The translations under genes were made by a program, and so were the position numbers. Positions 1 through 12,526 of a stretch of DNA of 64,000 bases are shown here, one piece after another. The DNA is from Chiua virens. Lineage: Eukaryota; Basidiomycota; Agaricomycetes; Boletales; Boletaceae. Under the pieces are notes generated by a model, which worked only from the letters and a program-made list of their open reading frames with translations, was not told the DNA's origin and searched no databases. Numbering within the stretch: position 1 is the first letter of the stretch; each line of letters starts with the position of its first letter. The stretch lies in the NCBI GenBank assembly GCA_019787685.1, contig JAHNUO010000009.1:248001-312000 (forward strand), in the 5' to 3' direction.

Positions 1-105
1 GGATGGCATAGCTTACACGGACATGGAATCGACGAGACAGTATCTTTGTTATTCTAAGATGTGTACAACACTGGACTGTTTCTGCTTTGGTTTGACCACT
101 AATGC

Positions 106-681
106 TTACGACGATGGCAGCGCGCTCGGTGGGGTAGGCACGTCCTCGCCAATATCGCCCTCTTTTGCGCCCAAGACCTGCAACAGATCCTTGCGACCAA
201 ACATGTGGGCTGTCTCGATCGCGGTGGGCTTCCCGAGTCTGGGATCAGCGCCAGCGGCGATGAGCGCACCCACGATGTCATCATGGGCCTTGAAGACGGC
301 GCCTGCAACGATAGACTGACCACGGTCATTGAGCCGGTTCGGGTCCGCACCCCGAGTGAGTAAGGCGCTGGTGAGGGTGGCATGCCCAGCATAAGCTGCC
401 AGCATGAGCAGGGTATTCCCTGTCCCCGATCGGAATGACACCAGGGTAACGTTGACGAGCCATGCGGTCGCGTTGCCGAAATACATATTTATCATCGGGC
501 ACGTTATGGTCTCGTCATCGGGATGGGTAGATCACACGCACCCTGAGCAGTTGGTGAGGTTGATGGGGAGACCGGCGTCGACTGCTTGGATGAGCAGCGG
601 TTCATCGCCGGTGCGGGCGGCGTCGAACATGCGGTGTGCAAAGTCGAGGGTGTCGGACGGGAGGGAGGACGAGGACGACAT
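106..681 (-). CDS. Small ankyrin-repeat protein
   Basis: Two exons encode a short protein of roughly 165 residues. Exon 1 starts at 681 and contains a helix pair typical of an ankyrin repeat (residues about 14-40, with a DAARTGDEPLLIQAVDAG stretch). Exon 2 continues with NTLLMLAAYAGH, then TRGADPNRLNDRG and ALIAAGADPRLGKPTA, which are three further ankyrin units, and stops at 106. Ankyrin repeats mediate protein-protein contacts; no catalytic domain is visible. The exon junction is one base out of register: the donor reads TCAGG|GTGCGT while the acceptor phase requires TCAG|GTGCGT, so the CCC run at 541-543 (GGG on the coding strand) probably has one base too many. Family and fold are clear; partner and pathway are unknown. 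Confidence 0.75.
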
Positions 682-758
682 GGCTCGGGAAGAGGATGCA
701 CTATATTACATAATTATGTTTAAAATACGATTATCCGTGCCATTCAGGTCTTGAAGTG

Positions 759-2877
759 ATGAACACCACGAAACGCATCAAACTTGGGACGCCATCTGAC
801 AATGACGAGCGCACAAAGGACATCGACGAACACGACGAACATGTAAATCAGGAGGATCATTGTACGATTTGTCTCCAGCAGTTTCTCGACAGGACGATCA
901 TACCCGTCTGCGCGCACGAGTTTTGTTTCGAGTGCATCCACTTGTGGTCTGGTGCGTGTCTGTGTGTCTGAGACGGTCGTGGAACGCTCAGGAATTGTCC
1001 TTGTTGATCAGAGCAATCGCGCAAATGTCCGCTCTGCTCGAGGTCGTTCGCCGACGCGTACCTCATCCATCGCATACGCTCGCAGCACGACTACCAAAAA
1101 CACTATCTCCTACCCTTGCGATCGTCCCCTCCACCGCTTACAGGCGAGTCACGCACCAACGCGCTTAGAAACACACGGCGGGAGCGTCAATGGGGTCGTA
1201 GGCAGCGACAACAGCGTGAAGCACAAGACCAGCTCGAGCGTGCCATTGCTCGCCGTCGATGGATATACCAACACCACCTCTACGCCAAAGTTCGTCTTTC
1301 AGACCAAACCTTGTGCCACACATCGTCATAACCCCACTTTTGTAGCATGTCGCTTCCAATTCGTATACCCGATACCGCCCATTCCCCACGCCCGCACAGT
1401 TTGCTGCTTCTCAGGATCTTATCAGCCGCATGATGATGTTTCTGCGCCGCGAACTGCGTGTGTGGCCTAATCTAGACGTAGAGGCAAGCTTCCATTCTAC
1501 AGCATTTTGATCCACTCGGTATTAATTCATTTCTTTCCGATAGTTCCTCACGACCTACACGATTTCACTCATGAAATCAATTGATATCCGCTCGGAATCC
1601 GCCGTGAAACTGCTCTCCGAATTTCTGGACCTCGACACACCATACACACCAGGTACAAGGCAACTCAATGCGGAACACTTTGCGCATGGTAGGTAAGGTT
1701 TTTACCGGATCTGTCGGTGCATGAACCGACCGGTTTCAGAGGTTTATAGTTATCTTCGGAGCCCGTACCGTGATCTTGACGTGTATGACCAGATAGCACA
1801 GGTAGGCCGTTTTTGTGCTTCTCTCTGTCGTTGGTGGCTAATCATTTGGTCACCTAGTACGATACGCCACCAGAGATATCTCCGCCACGAGACATAGATA
1901 CAGGTAACCGTTGGAGCGCGGGACCGTCTCGTTCGCGTTCGCGGTCTAATTCGAGATGTCTGTCTCCAGCACCTTATCGCGAAAATAATGGAAGAAACGT
2001 GAGAAACAGCTCCGCGGAGGTGTCCCGTGAAGCTGAATCGAGTCGCAGGCACAGTCGCGGACGGTCTCCACGGAGTACCACGCCTGGTAGAGAGGACCGT
2101 ATCCATTCTTGCGATAGAAGCCTCAGCTCTCCTGGCGGCGTTCGGGATAGTTTATTACGACATGATAATTCACACCCACGGGGGGTGTCATGTCCAGACA
2201 CGTCGAGCTCTGCTGTCGTAGCAGAAAATTCACCCTTCCCGCCACATTTTCGAGACGACAAAAAAGGAAACGACCAGGCCGTCCCCGCAGCAGACACCCC
2301 AAAATTGAATGTGCCTCGAGACGATCGTTCGGCGGCCGCTCTCATCGTTGGTATGGCCAGGGTCGCTCGTTCTATCGAGGGGACCGGCGATGAGTCTGCA
2401 AATTACGTGGACAACGTTTCTGTCAGTGGTGGTTCTGCCGCGAACTCCCAACAATCACGTGAACGCTCGACAGGTGTGGGTGCTCGAGTTCGTCACCGTC
2501 ACCGTACGTTATCGGAATCCGTGCAGGCCTATCTCTCCCGACCAGCCACCCGGCATCCACCTCGAAATCCCATATCAAAACCGGCGCGACCTGTGGCTGA
2601 CGGATCTACCCGTCCTAGCCTTTTTCTCCGTCTGAGCGACGGCCCGCTCGATCCCGATGTCGGCAACACGTTGTCTTTTCGGAAGACCCCCGTCGAGAGG
2701 ACCCCCGATGGCGGTTTGTCACCGTACGACGGCGACGCAACATCTAAGCAAATGCCTATGCGCTCTCCCAGGGGCTCCGACGACGCTTCCGTTGGTCCTT
2801 TCGGCCCTGTACGGTCCGTATTCCCACCCGTTGTCAACGTCCCACCGCAGACGAACGCGCCAACGCATCACTGGTAG
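759..2877 (+). CDS. TOPORS-like RING-finger E3 ubiquitin/SUMO ligase
   Basis: Exon 1 (759-951) ends inside a C3HC4 RING: CTICLQQF, CAHEFCFECIHLW. Exon 2 begins at 1012 and supplies the last pair, KCPLCS. After the RING comes the TOPORS-type block: RRRWIYQHHLYAK, then TRYRPFPTPAQF, FLRRELRVWPNL, SLMKSIDIRSES, FLDLDTPYTPG and YSYLRSPYRDLDVYD, spread over short exons up to about 1800. The long last exon (about 1860-2877) is Arg/Ser-rich and low in complexity, as in metazoan TOPORS tails. TOPORS proteins act in the nucleus and join ubiquitin or SUMO to substrates such as p53 in animals; the fungal substrate is not known. The C-terminus may extend: an open stretch to 3127 in another frame ends with a basic helix-like segment that a further intron could add. 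Confidence 0.85.
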
Positions 2878-3127
2878 TGGATCGCAGGACGTTGTCATCC
2901 GTACGCTCTTTATTTTCTCACACGGATGGGAGCTGACGATCGGACAGGGCGGTGATGACGAGGTGATGGCGCAATCGGATGGGCATGGGGAGGATGCGTC
3001 GCGGACGGACGAAGGTGCGACGGACGTGGATACCGCGATGACGATGACGAGGCTTCGGATGCGGGCGCACCGGGTGAGCATGCGGTTGGCTGCGCTCAAG
3101 GCAGAGGGCGGGATGACGGTAGAATGA

Positions 3128-3839
3128 GTCGGACGAGGGGTTAGGGGTCCATATCAATACGCGTGTGGGGTCTCTAGCGCATTTTTCAATCTCATTCGGT
3201 GTGCACGGATGATCGGTGCAGCCAAACGTGATACACGGATCACGCCACTTGCAGGTCGCTTAAATGGACATTGATATGTATGAAACCGACATGAGGCGCG
3301 GTAGAATGTATCCATGTATTATCCGAAAGGCGGGAAGGGTCAAGATCTATTCTACTTGTATGCAAGGGTAGGCTACAAACGAACGCTGAGAAGTTCGGTC
3401 CAGGAATAAAGAGGCGTCCCAACAATTTGGGACACCTGATTCGAGACTGGACATACGTGGGTTATATTTATAAAAATGCTGTACTGAGAATTAGTATGCG
3501 GCGTTCCATAGAAAGACGAAGCGAGAGCGGATTAGAAGCGCGTATGTTTAATGCGTTGTGGTAGGTATCGTGTAATAGGATTATCTGAAAGGGGGGATGA
3601 GTGAGCGAGACAACATGGGGAACGGCGAAAGCGACGATTAAATGGTACGATGTGTAGGAAGAAAAGCGTCGATCGAAAAAGGACGAACACAGAGGGCGCG
3701 AAACAAACAAAAAAAAAAAAAGAGAACGCATCGTGATAGGTGTTCGTGGAGTGCGTAAACGAGTTTAATCGTGACGGTGATTAGTAGTGTGTAGGGTGTT
3801 GGTGGAAAGCAAGGAACGGAGACGAGCCGTGTCGTGGCA
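3128..3839. other. Intergenic, no gene seen
   Basis: Convergent 3' regions of the TOPORS-like and homeodomain genes. It contains a poly-A run near 3709-3721 and several short open frames without recognisable similarity. I see no RNA gene or repeat here. Confidence 0.6.
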
Positions 3840-5532
3840 TCACGGCATCCCACGTTGGCGTGCGATCACGCTTCTCCAACGTGGTCGTCTGATCTCGCGT
3901 GGGCGTCTCCTGGTAGAGAAGCACGCGAAGACGGGGCGGATGCTGAAAGCCGATGTCTTCGCGAAGGGGACATGATGTGATCCAGATGTGTAGCTCGTCG
4001 CGGTTCGCCTGGGGACGAGAAAAAATGTCGACGGGGGGGTGACAGGGGATGATACGCGGTGGTCATGCGCTACGAAGGCGGAGAAGCTTGACCTTGCCGA
4101 CGACAGCGGCGATCCCGACGGTTGCGACCAAGATGCAAATTCCGGTGGCGTATATGGCACAAAGGTCTGAGGATCCCATTGGGGTTGAGGTTGCAGCACG
4201 AACGGAGGGGGGATGGTTGGTGGTACAGGGCTGCCTTGGTCGACGGGCGGACGGACGGAAGGGTCATGGCGTTGGATGATATTCACAGCGCTGCGCGATG
4301 GCGGTTGTGGTGGGAAAGAGGACGTTGCCGACATGTGAGTGCTGTGTGGGCTGAAGTGGATGGGAGGAAGGACTCTGGAAAAGTAGGGGGACACCGACTG
4401 GGTGGGCTGTCCGCATGTGCTCCCGCGAGAATCTCGGGTGGAAATATCTTCAGACGACCGAGGGGGAAGCGCGTGGTGAGAGTGTCCCAATGGCGTTTTG
4501 GGACTCGTCGGTGCTCGTCGCGGAGTATCCCATTCCTCGACGGAAGGAGGGCCACGCGAATGAGATGAGGGACCAGCCGGGCATGCCTGGACCGGACAAG
4601 GGGGGGATGGAATCGAGCGATTCTCCGGATTCATGGGGATCGCGGGCACTGCTGGAAGCGGAGTGGGAGACCTCTGAGGGACCACTCGCGGTCGGAGAGG
4701 GATTTGAGGTGGAGGAAGGACCGGCGGGGGTCATGATAGGGAAGGGACCAAACTGAGGCGGACGGGTCAAGGGGGCAGACTCACTTTGCGGTCGTCTCGC
4801 CTTTTGCCGCTGATTCTAGAGGGTCGGATGAGCGACACGTGGAAGGAGGCCATAGACATCGGCTCGAGAAAAATATACCAACCTGGAACCAGATCTGGGA
4901 GACATGTGAGCAAACTCGGGGCAAGTGTGGATCGATCAGGGATTGAGACGCACCTGTACTTTACGCGCGCTCAAGCCTATCTGGCGTCCGACCTCTTCCC
5001 GCGCGACAGTTGTGGGGAAACGGGACTGGCATGGAATGTATGAATGATGGGGACACGGGGGGAAGAAAAAAAAGCAAAGGAAGCGACGTACCTTTGCCAG
5101 AAGAGCATGAAGGACGGCAGATTGGTGAGGCGTCGTAAGCGTGCGGGTGCGCTTCTTTTTTGGAGGGGCAGTGACTGGTTGTGCCTCGGAGAGGTGACTA
5201 GGTTCAGGCTCGGTCTCATTATCAGCCATTCCGCTCTGGGAGGAGACGTCGGAACTGGAGGAGGCTCGTTCAGCAGCCATATTGACAGACGGAGACCTTC
5301 GTTGTCTTTTAGTTGGGCGCCTTGTTACGTCTTGGTCTGGAGGCGAATGATGAGAAGGACCCTGGGCTGAGTTATGAGAGGACGTGAGATCTGCGGTAAG
5401 GGGTGAGTCTGCCGAGGAAGGTGCAGTGCAGTGAGAAAGAGGGACTTGAACGTCGTATTCGGGGTGTCGTGAAGGAGTCTGGTGAATCGGAAAGGTGTCT
5501 GAAGCGATATTAGCGGTCGGAGTAGTAGACAT
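3840..5532 (-). CDS. Homeodomain transcription factor with a 12-nt micro-exon
   Basis: Exon 1 (5532-5092) is Ser/Pro/Thr-rich and ends with a basic patch (PPKKKRTRTL) that opens a homeodomain. Exon 2 (5025-4954) carries helix 2 and the start of helix 3 (GLSARKVQ). A 12-nt micro-exon at 4894-4883 encodes exactly IWFQ, and the next exon starts at 4815 with NQRQKARRPQ. Together they rebuild the canonical WFQN recognition helix. All junctions are phase 0 with GT-AG ends. The rest is a Pro/Ser-rich tail in which conserved-looking text switches frame near 4560, consistent with one extra base. Fungal homeodomain proteins of this type are nuclear regulators; the target is unknown. The position of the true C-terminus is uncertain. 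Confidence 0.85.
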
Positions 5533-6028
5533 TCAGGAGATGGAATGTATGGGGTAAATGAATGAAATGCGGGTGCGAGATCACAAGTTCATTTGCGAAC
5601 TCGGGGGAGGGTATGAGGAAGATGAGAAGGGACCTGTGGAAAAAATAAGCTTGTGAGCATACTGATAATAACTCTGGATGTAACTTTTTTCCTGAAATAT
5701 CTCGCGGGTGTTTCAGCGACGACGACGACGACGACAAGGAGAATGAAGACAAATGACAAGCCTGTCAATTCACTCATTAAAGTTTTATTTCTATTACACA
5801 TGTTCGTTTGAACGCCTCATTACGGATCGCACCGACCCTCGAGCTATTAACGGTTGCACCGATCATCACGATTTGGGTTGATGGTGGTGGATGACATACT
5901 TGCGTTATTCATTAAACATTCGTCTTCTCACCGACAACAAGGGTTCGATGGCAACATGATCTCAGTTCCTTGATGACTCGGCGATCCTCGAATGTATATG
6001 TGGCTGTGTCGTCTCTTCGTCAGTAACC
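5533..6028. promoter_or_regulatory. Divergent intergenic region between homeodomain gene and DIM1
   Basis: Roughly 500 bases separate the two divergent start codons, so both promoters must lie here. A GAC trinucleotide run (about 5716-5737) is the only low-complexity element. No clear TATA box is placed correctly for either gene. Confidence 0.5.
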
Positions 6029-6692
6029 ATGTCCTATTTCTACCTCACCTCCCCTCTGGATGGCACGTCGACGAGGCCATCAAGTCTGAGGAAGATCGCA
6101 TCGTCGTCCTCCGTTTCGGTCATGACTGGGACACACAATGCATGACCATGGACGAGACCCTCTACTCGGTCGCCGAAAAGGTCCAAAACTTTGCCGTCAT
6201 TTACTTGGTCGATATCACTGCAGTCCCCGATTTCAACAAGGTGCGCGACTCTCAACTCACCGCCGTCTGTCGCTGAGTCGTCCACCCAGATGTACGAGCT
6301 GTACGATCCGTGTACAGTCATGTTCTTTTATCGGTCCGTCTTTCTCGTGCCCCGATCGTTCTGGTACTCACCCTTGACCAGCAACAAACATATCATGATC
6401 GATCTGGGGACGGGTAACAACAACAAGATGTATGTCGTTGGTTTCCCCTTTGACTCGGCGTCTCATGCGATCTAGAAACTGGGCCATGGATAACAAACAA
6501 GAGGTGTGTCTCCACCGCCTGTCCTGGATGGATCACTCATTCTCTCCAGCTCATCGACATCATCGAGACGGTATACCGTGGTGCTTCGAAAGGACGTGGT
6601 CTCGTCGTCTCGCCAAAAGGTTCGTCTGCATTCCCTCTTGCGAATCCATCTGACACGTTTTGCTAGATTATTCGACTCGTTACAGGTACTAG
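6029..6692 (+). CDS. DIM1: DIM1/TXNL4A-type U5 snRNP protein
   Basis: Six exons (6029-6240, 6290-6333, 6382-6429, 6476-6503, 6550-6619, 6667-6692) rebuild an almost canonical DIM1 of about 142 residues. Landmarks are LPSGWHVDEAI, RFGHDWDTQC, VAEKVQNFAVIYLVDI, NKHIMIDLGTGNNNKINWAM and the terminal SPKDYSTRYRY. DIM1 is a thioredoxin-fold component of the U5 and U4/U6.U5 snRNP, essential for splicing and mitosis in fission yeast. It lacks the redox CxxC of thioredoxins, as normal for the family. The expected start MSYF-LPHL needs one more C after the TTTC at 6037-6040; as written, the ATG at 6029 is out of frame with the rest, and the only in-frame upstream ATG (5992) adds non-family residues. 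This is best read as a sequence error. Confidence 0.92.
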
Positions 6693-6751
6693 TCTAGTAG
6701 TAGTCGTATAGTTTTGTGATGACATAAGCGAATAAATACACTCCTTTCACG

Positions 6752-9700
6752 ATGTCCACAAGTCCAACGCCGTCTTCCCCAGCAAATTTCATGTCCTCCT
6801 TGGCCCCGAGCACAGTGGCGTCGTCTCCGCCGCCCAGCGAAGACCATAACTCGGAGGTCGACACGCGTCAAGTGCGTCCAATTCCCAGTGTCTGCCTCCT
6901 CAACTGACTCGTCCTAGTCCTCCCAAGTGCCGTCCACCATCGAAGACGACGTGCGTGTTTTCCATCTTCTCCACGTCATATCACTCACACCTCCCCTAGC
7001 AATTCAAGGCGCGTTTCGCGCGTCTCGAACGTCTCCTCGAAAAGTCCTTTACCTACTCCAATCTCCTCGGCGCGCAGATGGACAAGGAAAAGCGAACCTC
7101 GGCCTTGCGCGCTGCAATGCACGCAGCAGAGACACCCACCACACGCAAGCGCCCAACGCGCAGAGCACCCAAGCGCCGGGTTGCAGAAGAGCCCGAGGAA
7201 GAAGCCGCGCTTGACAAACCGCTCAAGGTCGAGCCGACGAGTATCACGCAGGAGAGCACTGATACGGCCAGCACGCGTCCCCAGTTTTTACAGCCTGCGT
7301 TAATCACGGGCGGAAAGCTCAAGGACTACCAGCTCGAGGGCGTCGAGTGGTTGGTCTCGTTGGACAAGAATGGCGTTTCGGGTATTCTGGGTGCGTGTTC
7401 TACGCGTCAACTCACTTGACACGTCGCTCAAGCGGGTTATAGCGGACGAGATGGGCTTGGGAAAAGTGAGTCCTATCTCGTTCTGTCGTTCGAAAGTTGA
7501 CGGTGTCTCCAAGACGCTTCAAGTGATCGCATTCAATGCGCATCTTCGCGAAGTTGGGGCATTTTAGGCCCTTCTTGGTCGTCTGTCCACTCAGTGTCAT
7601 TCATAACTGGATCGACGAATTTCATCGCTTTGCACCTACTGTCGGTTTTCACATGTTACGCATAAGCCAAACACTTATAATGCCTGCAGATCCCAGTGTG
7701 TATGTATCATGGCCCACCCGCGGAACGCGCCGAGCTCCGACGTACCGCGATGCGTGAACCAGATGACGGGTCCGAGGCGGTTGCTGTCCCTGGCGAACGG
7801 ATTATGGCCCCGCGGGGTAGATCGCCACAAGGTAAAGCTAAAACGAACGGCAAGACAAAAACTTCCGCAACCCAGACTCGCAAGAGCAGCCGCATCAAGC
7901 GACGCAAGGTCGATTCAGATGAGGATAGTACGTCGGAAGAGGACGAGGATGAAGACAACCATAAACGATTACCTGCTGCACGTTATATCCACTCGCCTTC
8001 CTCCAAGACCGCGTTGCCACGTCAGACAAAGGAAACTTTTCCGGTCGTCGTGACCACCTACGAGATCATCATTCGTGACCAGCCTCACTTGTCCAAGTAC
8101 AATTGGGGCTATATCGTCGTTGACGAGGGCCATCGGTTGAAGAACCTCAATTGTAGACTCATCCAGGAGATTAAGAAATACCCGAGCGCTGGACGCATGA
8201 TTTTGACAGGCACCCCACTTCATGTGCGTGCTTTTCGCAACTTGAATTGTGACACGTGTTGATGAGTTGGTGTTGATAGAATAATTTGGCGGAGTTGTGG
8301 TCGTTGCTTAACTTTATTCTTCCGGATATCTTTGACGACTTGGATACGTTTCAAGAGTGGTATGTCGGCAGAGATTCCCCCTTTTTTCGTTTCCATATAC
8401 ACTCACGTCAACATCAGGTTCAATCCTTGGCACGCTTCAGTCCCGTCTGTCGCAAACCCAATCAACCCACCTCATTTCCACGCTCCACGGCATCCTAAAA
8501 CCCTTCCTCTTACGTCGCCTCAAAGCCGACGTCGAAGGTCTCTTACCTCCCAAAAAAGAATATGTCATCTACGCACCACTGAGTGTGAGACAGCGGGATT
8601 TGTACGACGAGATCATTGAGGGTCGGATTCGCCGATTTTTGATCGGAAAGGGTGCTGAGGATCCATCAGCGGAGAAGGATGTGGTGGACGTGAATGCACC
8701 AAGGAAATTGAGAGGGGCAAGAGAAGAAGATATGATGTGGATGAAAGTGATGAGGAGTATTTCGAGCGGATAGAGAAAGGCGAGGATGGGGAAGTGAAAA
8801 AGCACGACGTGTCAGAGGTTGGGAAAGAGTACCGGATGAGGGAAACTGGTGAGTCGACCCTGTGCTTGTGAGCGCTGGGTGATGCTAACGGTGGTGGTGG
8901 GAACAGTCAAGGGGATTAACAACATGCGTCTTCAGAACACAGTGATGCAATTGCGTAAGGCGTGTTCGCATCCCCTGTTGTTTAGGGATCCTACGGAGCC
9001 AATACCGGAGACGACGGAAGAGTTGGTCGATACAAGCGGAAAGATGATGCTGCTTGAACGCCTGTTGCACGAACTGTTTCGCACAAAACACAAGGTGCTT
9101 TTATTCAGCCAGTTTACGACGATATTGGACATTATTGAGGTGCGTGTCTCGACGAGCCTCTGTACTAGCACTCACGCTGTCATTGGTGGCAGACATGGGC
9201 GACGGAAGTAAAGGGGTGGAATATTTGCCGTATCGACGGGTCGACAGGACCATTGGAACGCCGTGAGCACATGAACTTGTTTCAGGGGGCAGGGGAAAGG
9301 AAGGATGCGCCCATGTTGTTCTTATTGAGTACACGCGCAGGGGGGCTGGGGATCACATTGACTGCTGCGGATACGGTCATTTTCTATGATCAAGATTGGG
9401 TGAGTGATGGGGATGACGGCAAGTACACCCTAACGGCGTTATGTGCTGCAGAATCCCCAGATGGACATCCAGGCACAAGATAGGGCACATCGAATTGGAC
9501 AGACGAAGCCTGTGCTCGTGTTTCGACTAGTGACAGCGCACACGATCGAGACCAGGATTATGCAGCGCGCGACAGAGAAGCGAAAACTGGAGGCGTTGGT
9601 GATTGCCAAGGGTGCGTTTGATCCCAGTGAATTGTGTGTGTGATTGACGGGGGGCAGGCAAGTTTAAGATGCCGGGACAGGCAGGACGAACCAAAGCAGA

Positions 9701-9965
9701 CAACATCGCGGACATGGCAGCTGCATTGCTGAAACTGGAAGGTGACGACATCGAGGTTGTACAAGGAAAGGAGGGGGTGTTGAGCGACCGTGACTTGGGG
9801 ATGTTGTTGGACCGGAGCGAGGCCGTGTTCACGGACAGAGGTAAAGGATGGTCGGCCAAGGAGAACATGGGTGGCAAGAAGGCAGCCTTTGCGGTGTACG
9901 AGGCGCCGGTCCACAGCGGAAACGAGTTGGTGGCGAAGCTCATGGGCGAAGATATACCCGAGTAA
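6752..9965 (+). CDS. SNF2-family chromatin remodeler, Lsh/HELLS/DDM1 type
   Basis: About a dozen exons encode a SNF2 ATPase. The helicase motifs appear in order: [23 protein letters not shown] (Walker A, split by an intron before T), [32 protein letters not shown] (DEGH rather than DEAH, typical of Lsh), LTGTPLHNNLAELW, then [47 protein letters not shown] and [15 protein letters not shown]. An acidic/basic linker of about 90 residues sits between motifs Ia and II. Lsh/DDM1 proteins are ATP-driven nucleosome remodelers that support DNA methylation and silencing of repeats. Three one-base homopolymer faults break the frame: TTTT at 7562-7565, CC at 8425-8426 and GGGG at 8714-8717; correcting each by one base restores conserved residues. 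Confidence 0.92.
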
Positions 9966-9974
9966 TCGATGTCA

Positions 9975-9984
9975 TATATAAATA
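9975..9984 (+). promoter_or_regulatory. TATA box of the F-box gene
   Basis: TATATAAATA lies 35 bases upstream of the ATG at 10019 and only 10 bases past the stop codon of the remodeler gene, so the intergenic space is very short. Confidence 0.45.
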
Positions 9985-10018
9985 TAATACATAACTATCT
10001 CATCGATAGCCGTCATCC

Positions 10019-12156
10019 ATGTTACCAGACTCTGAAACATCGCTCGTTCAACCCAGCGCTACGTCGCTCGTCGACCTCCCACCCGAACTTCTCACCGTGA
10101 TATGTGTCTTTGTCGACTGTCGGACGGTCGCGTGTTGTCGTCTGGTAGCGTTGCCACCTGTCCATCTCGACCGACAACTGATTGAAAGCATCTGTCACAT
10201 CTAGGTTTGTCGACGACTGCGCGACGTCGTCGACGCCTCGCTCGAGCTCCAATACCGCATCGAACTCGTCCGGGATGGCATGACCGACCAAAGCGCCCGT
10301 GCGACGCAACAGGGCCTGCAGCTCACGCTCACGACGAGCGATCGTCTGGCGCGGCTACGCCAGCTCCGAACAGCGTGGACGACGTTGAACTGGACGCGCT
10401 GTGTCACTGTGCCAATGCCGGGGCCGTGTTCTGCGTACGAGCTCGTAGGAGGTATGTTTTGCAAGACGCAGCCACGGGGGCGCGGCCGCCGTGACGGGGC
10501 GCACGGGTTCGGTGGGTTCTGGGGTGGCAACTTTGGATTCGAGGGACACGGTGCGTGGCATGGACATCATGACCACGATGGACAGGGCGAACCTGAGGTG
10601 GATGGTGGTGGGGACGGCTCGCGGACCATGTCGGTGACGTGGCTCCCCGGTCGACTCGGAGGCGGCGAGAACGAGGTGGACCGCGGACGGACGGACGTGC
10701 GGGACGATCTGGGTATCCCGACGCGCGATTTCGCGATGGATCCGTCCCAGGATTTGATGGTGTTGTTCAAGGGGGATAACGGGGACGTCGGGATGTACGT
10801 CCTGTCGTTGGGCGATCGCGTGCGCAGGCTGACATGTGTGACAGGCCGGGGGATGCGTATCCGGGTACCATCGAGTTGCATGTGCGAACGATCTCGAGCA
10901 ATCAGACGCATCCCGAGGCGAGAGTGCCGGTGTTGTGCTCGCCGGTGTTGTACCCCATCATGAACGTGTTCGTGCAGATCGCGGATGACGTGGTGGGAAT
11001 CATGTATTACCTCGATTCGACGCAACCCCGTCTGACGATATGGAACTGGAAGACGGGCAGCATGGTCATGGTATGTCCTGCCACCTCTCTCTCGCGTTCG
11101 TGTGGTGACGTGCTCGACAGGATTGCGGCAACGGTCATTTAAGCCATCTCGACCACAGTACATGGGACTTTGCGTTTATCAACAGCCGCGCGCTGTTCTT
11201 CACGACGACCAACGATGGTGGTACGCTCGAACTGTATACGTTTACATGCGATCCCGTCCCGTCCCCATCTGAACCACCGATATCCAGACCGACCTCGGCG
11301 CTCACTCACGTTGCTACACTCCACCTGCCCTCCGTGCATGCCTCTGTGCGTGTGCTGGACGTGAGCACGCACGCCGGTCCCTTCCTCGCCGGGTGTCCAC
11401 CCAACAAACCGTTTATGGCGTCCAACGAAGAGCGTATTCACGTGCTGACGATCCAGTACGTCCACTTACCGACCCTGGCCGGGCCGCGGATGCGTCTGAA
11501 GACGTGCGTGTTCGTGCACAACCGGATGTTGGTGGCGTACCTGACCAGACCGAACGACCGTGCGGCGACGGCGCTCGGGGTGGCGTGGTCGGACTGGCGA
11601 ACGCAAGCGCGGATGCTGACGTATGGGGGGATGTTCCAGTGGTTGAGGTAGGTCAGTCGATCGCGTGGTAGACGGGCGCTGACGTGTGATTAGGTACGTC
11701 CACGGACAACGCGTCGTGTTGCTCCAGCCATCCTCGGATATGCACACGAGCACGATTGAGGTGCTTGATTTCAACGTGCGGCGGGCATTCTGCGCGGACG
11801 CCGTTGATGCACGTCGTGTGGAGTGTGTCGACAACTCGGAGGCGGGAGACAGCGCCAAGGATGGGGATGTACATCCATCGCGATGCAATACCACGATCGA
11901 GCTCGTTGACTATCCGACGCGTATCGTCGCGCCCAGCATCTTTACCGACGTCGTCGAGAGCGAGTTGCCCTATCGCAATGTGCGTCGGGATGTGTGTAGT
12001 GAGTACTCGGGGGTGATGATCGACGACGAGCGGTTGGTCGGACTCAAGGTGCGTCTCCTTATGAGCGGGGTCGTGCGCGGCTGACCGAGACGGGGAAGCG
12101 ATATCCGGTAGTTTATGATGGGCGATTTAAAAGAGATCGAGGTGTTTACGATGTGA
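10019..12156 (+). CDS. F-box protein (basidiomycete type)
   Basis: The N-terminus reads SLVDLPPELLTVICVFVDCRTVACCRLV, an F-box, continued after the first intron by CRRLRDVVDASLELQYRIEL. F-boxes bind Skp1 and recruit substrates to SCF ubiquitin ligases. The body resembles the large basidiomycete F-box family whose C-terminal half is a beta-propeller-like region: PTRDFAMDPSQDLMVL, LTIWNWKTGS, WDFAFINSRALFFTT, RYVHGQRVVLL. The last intron joins LVGLK to a short final exon ending in EIEVFTM at 12156. Introns are placed by GT-AG ends and phase; the one near 10806-10851 has a weak donor, and a Gly/His-rich segment around 10480-10600 may hide another intron. The substrate is unknown. Confidence 0.75.
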
Positions 12157-12526
12157 TGCATGGCAGAGAAAAGGCTGATCTGTCTTGCCGATCTGGATGG
12201 GTTGTGATGTCTTGCTGATTTCTGGGATGTGGGGCTTTGCGTGTATTATATACTTGTACGTACCATCGACGTCTTCTGTCACACCCTCCCGCCCTACTCC
12301 GACCGGAAACTCGTGGAAAACCGAAACTTGCCTCAACGTCTGTTTGTCGATACATCTTGCTGGCGTTGTCGATCATGATGGTCAGCATTATTGCGTTCAA
12401 GTTCATTACATCGATCAACTTGGGCCCCCAGAGGACCGTGACAAGTTCGTGATTTGCCCGGAAGAGATCTCGTTACGTTCGCACATTTGACTCGCCCGCG
12501 CAGCTCAATACGACGACAAGCGCAAA

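Noticed and set aside
8209..8282. Stop codon after the GTP-LH motif of the remodeler as truncation
   Set aside because: A standard intron follows TPLH and the next exon resumes with NNLAELW in phase.
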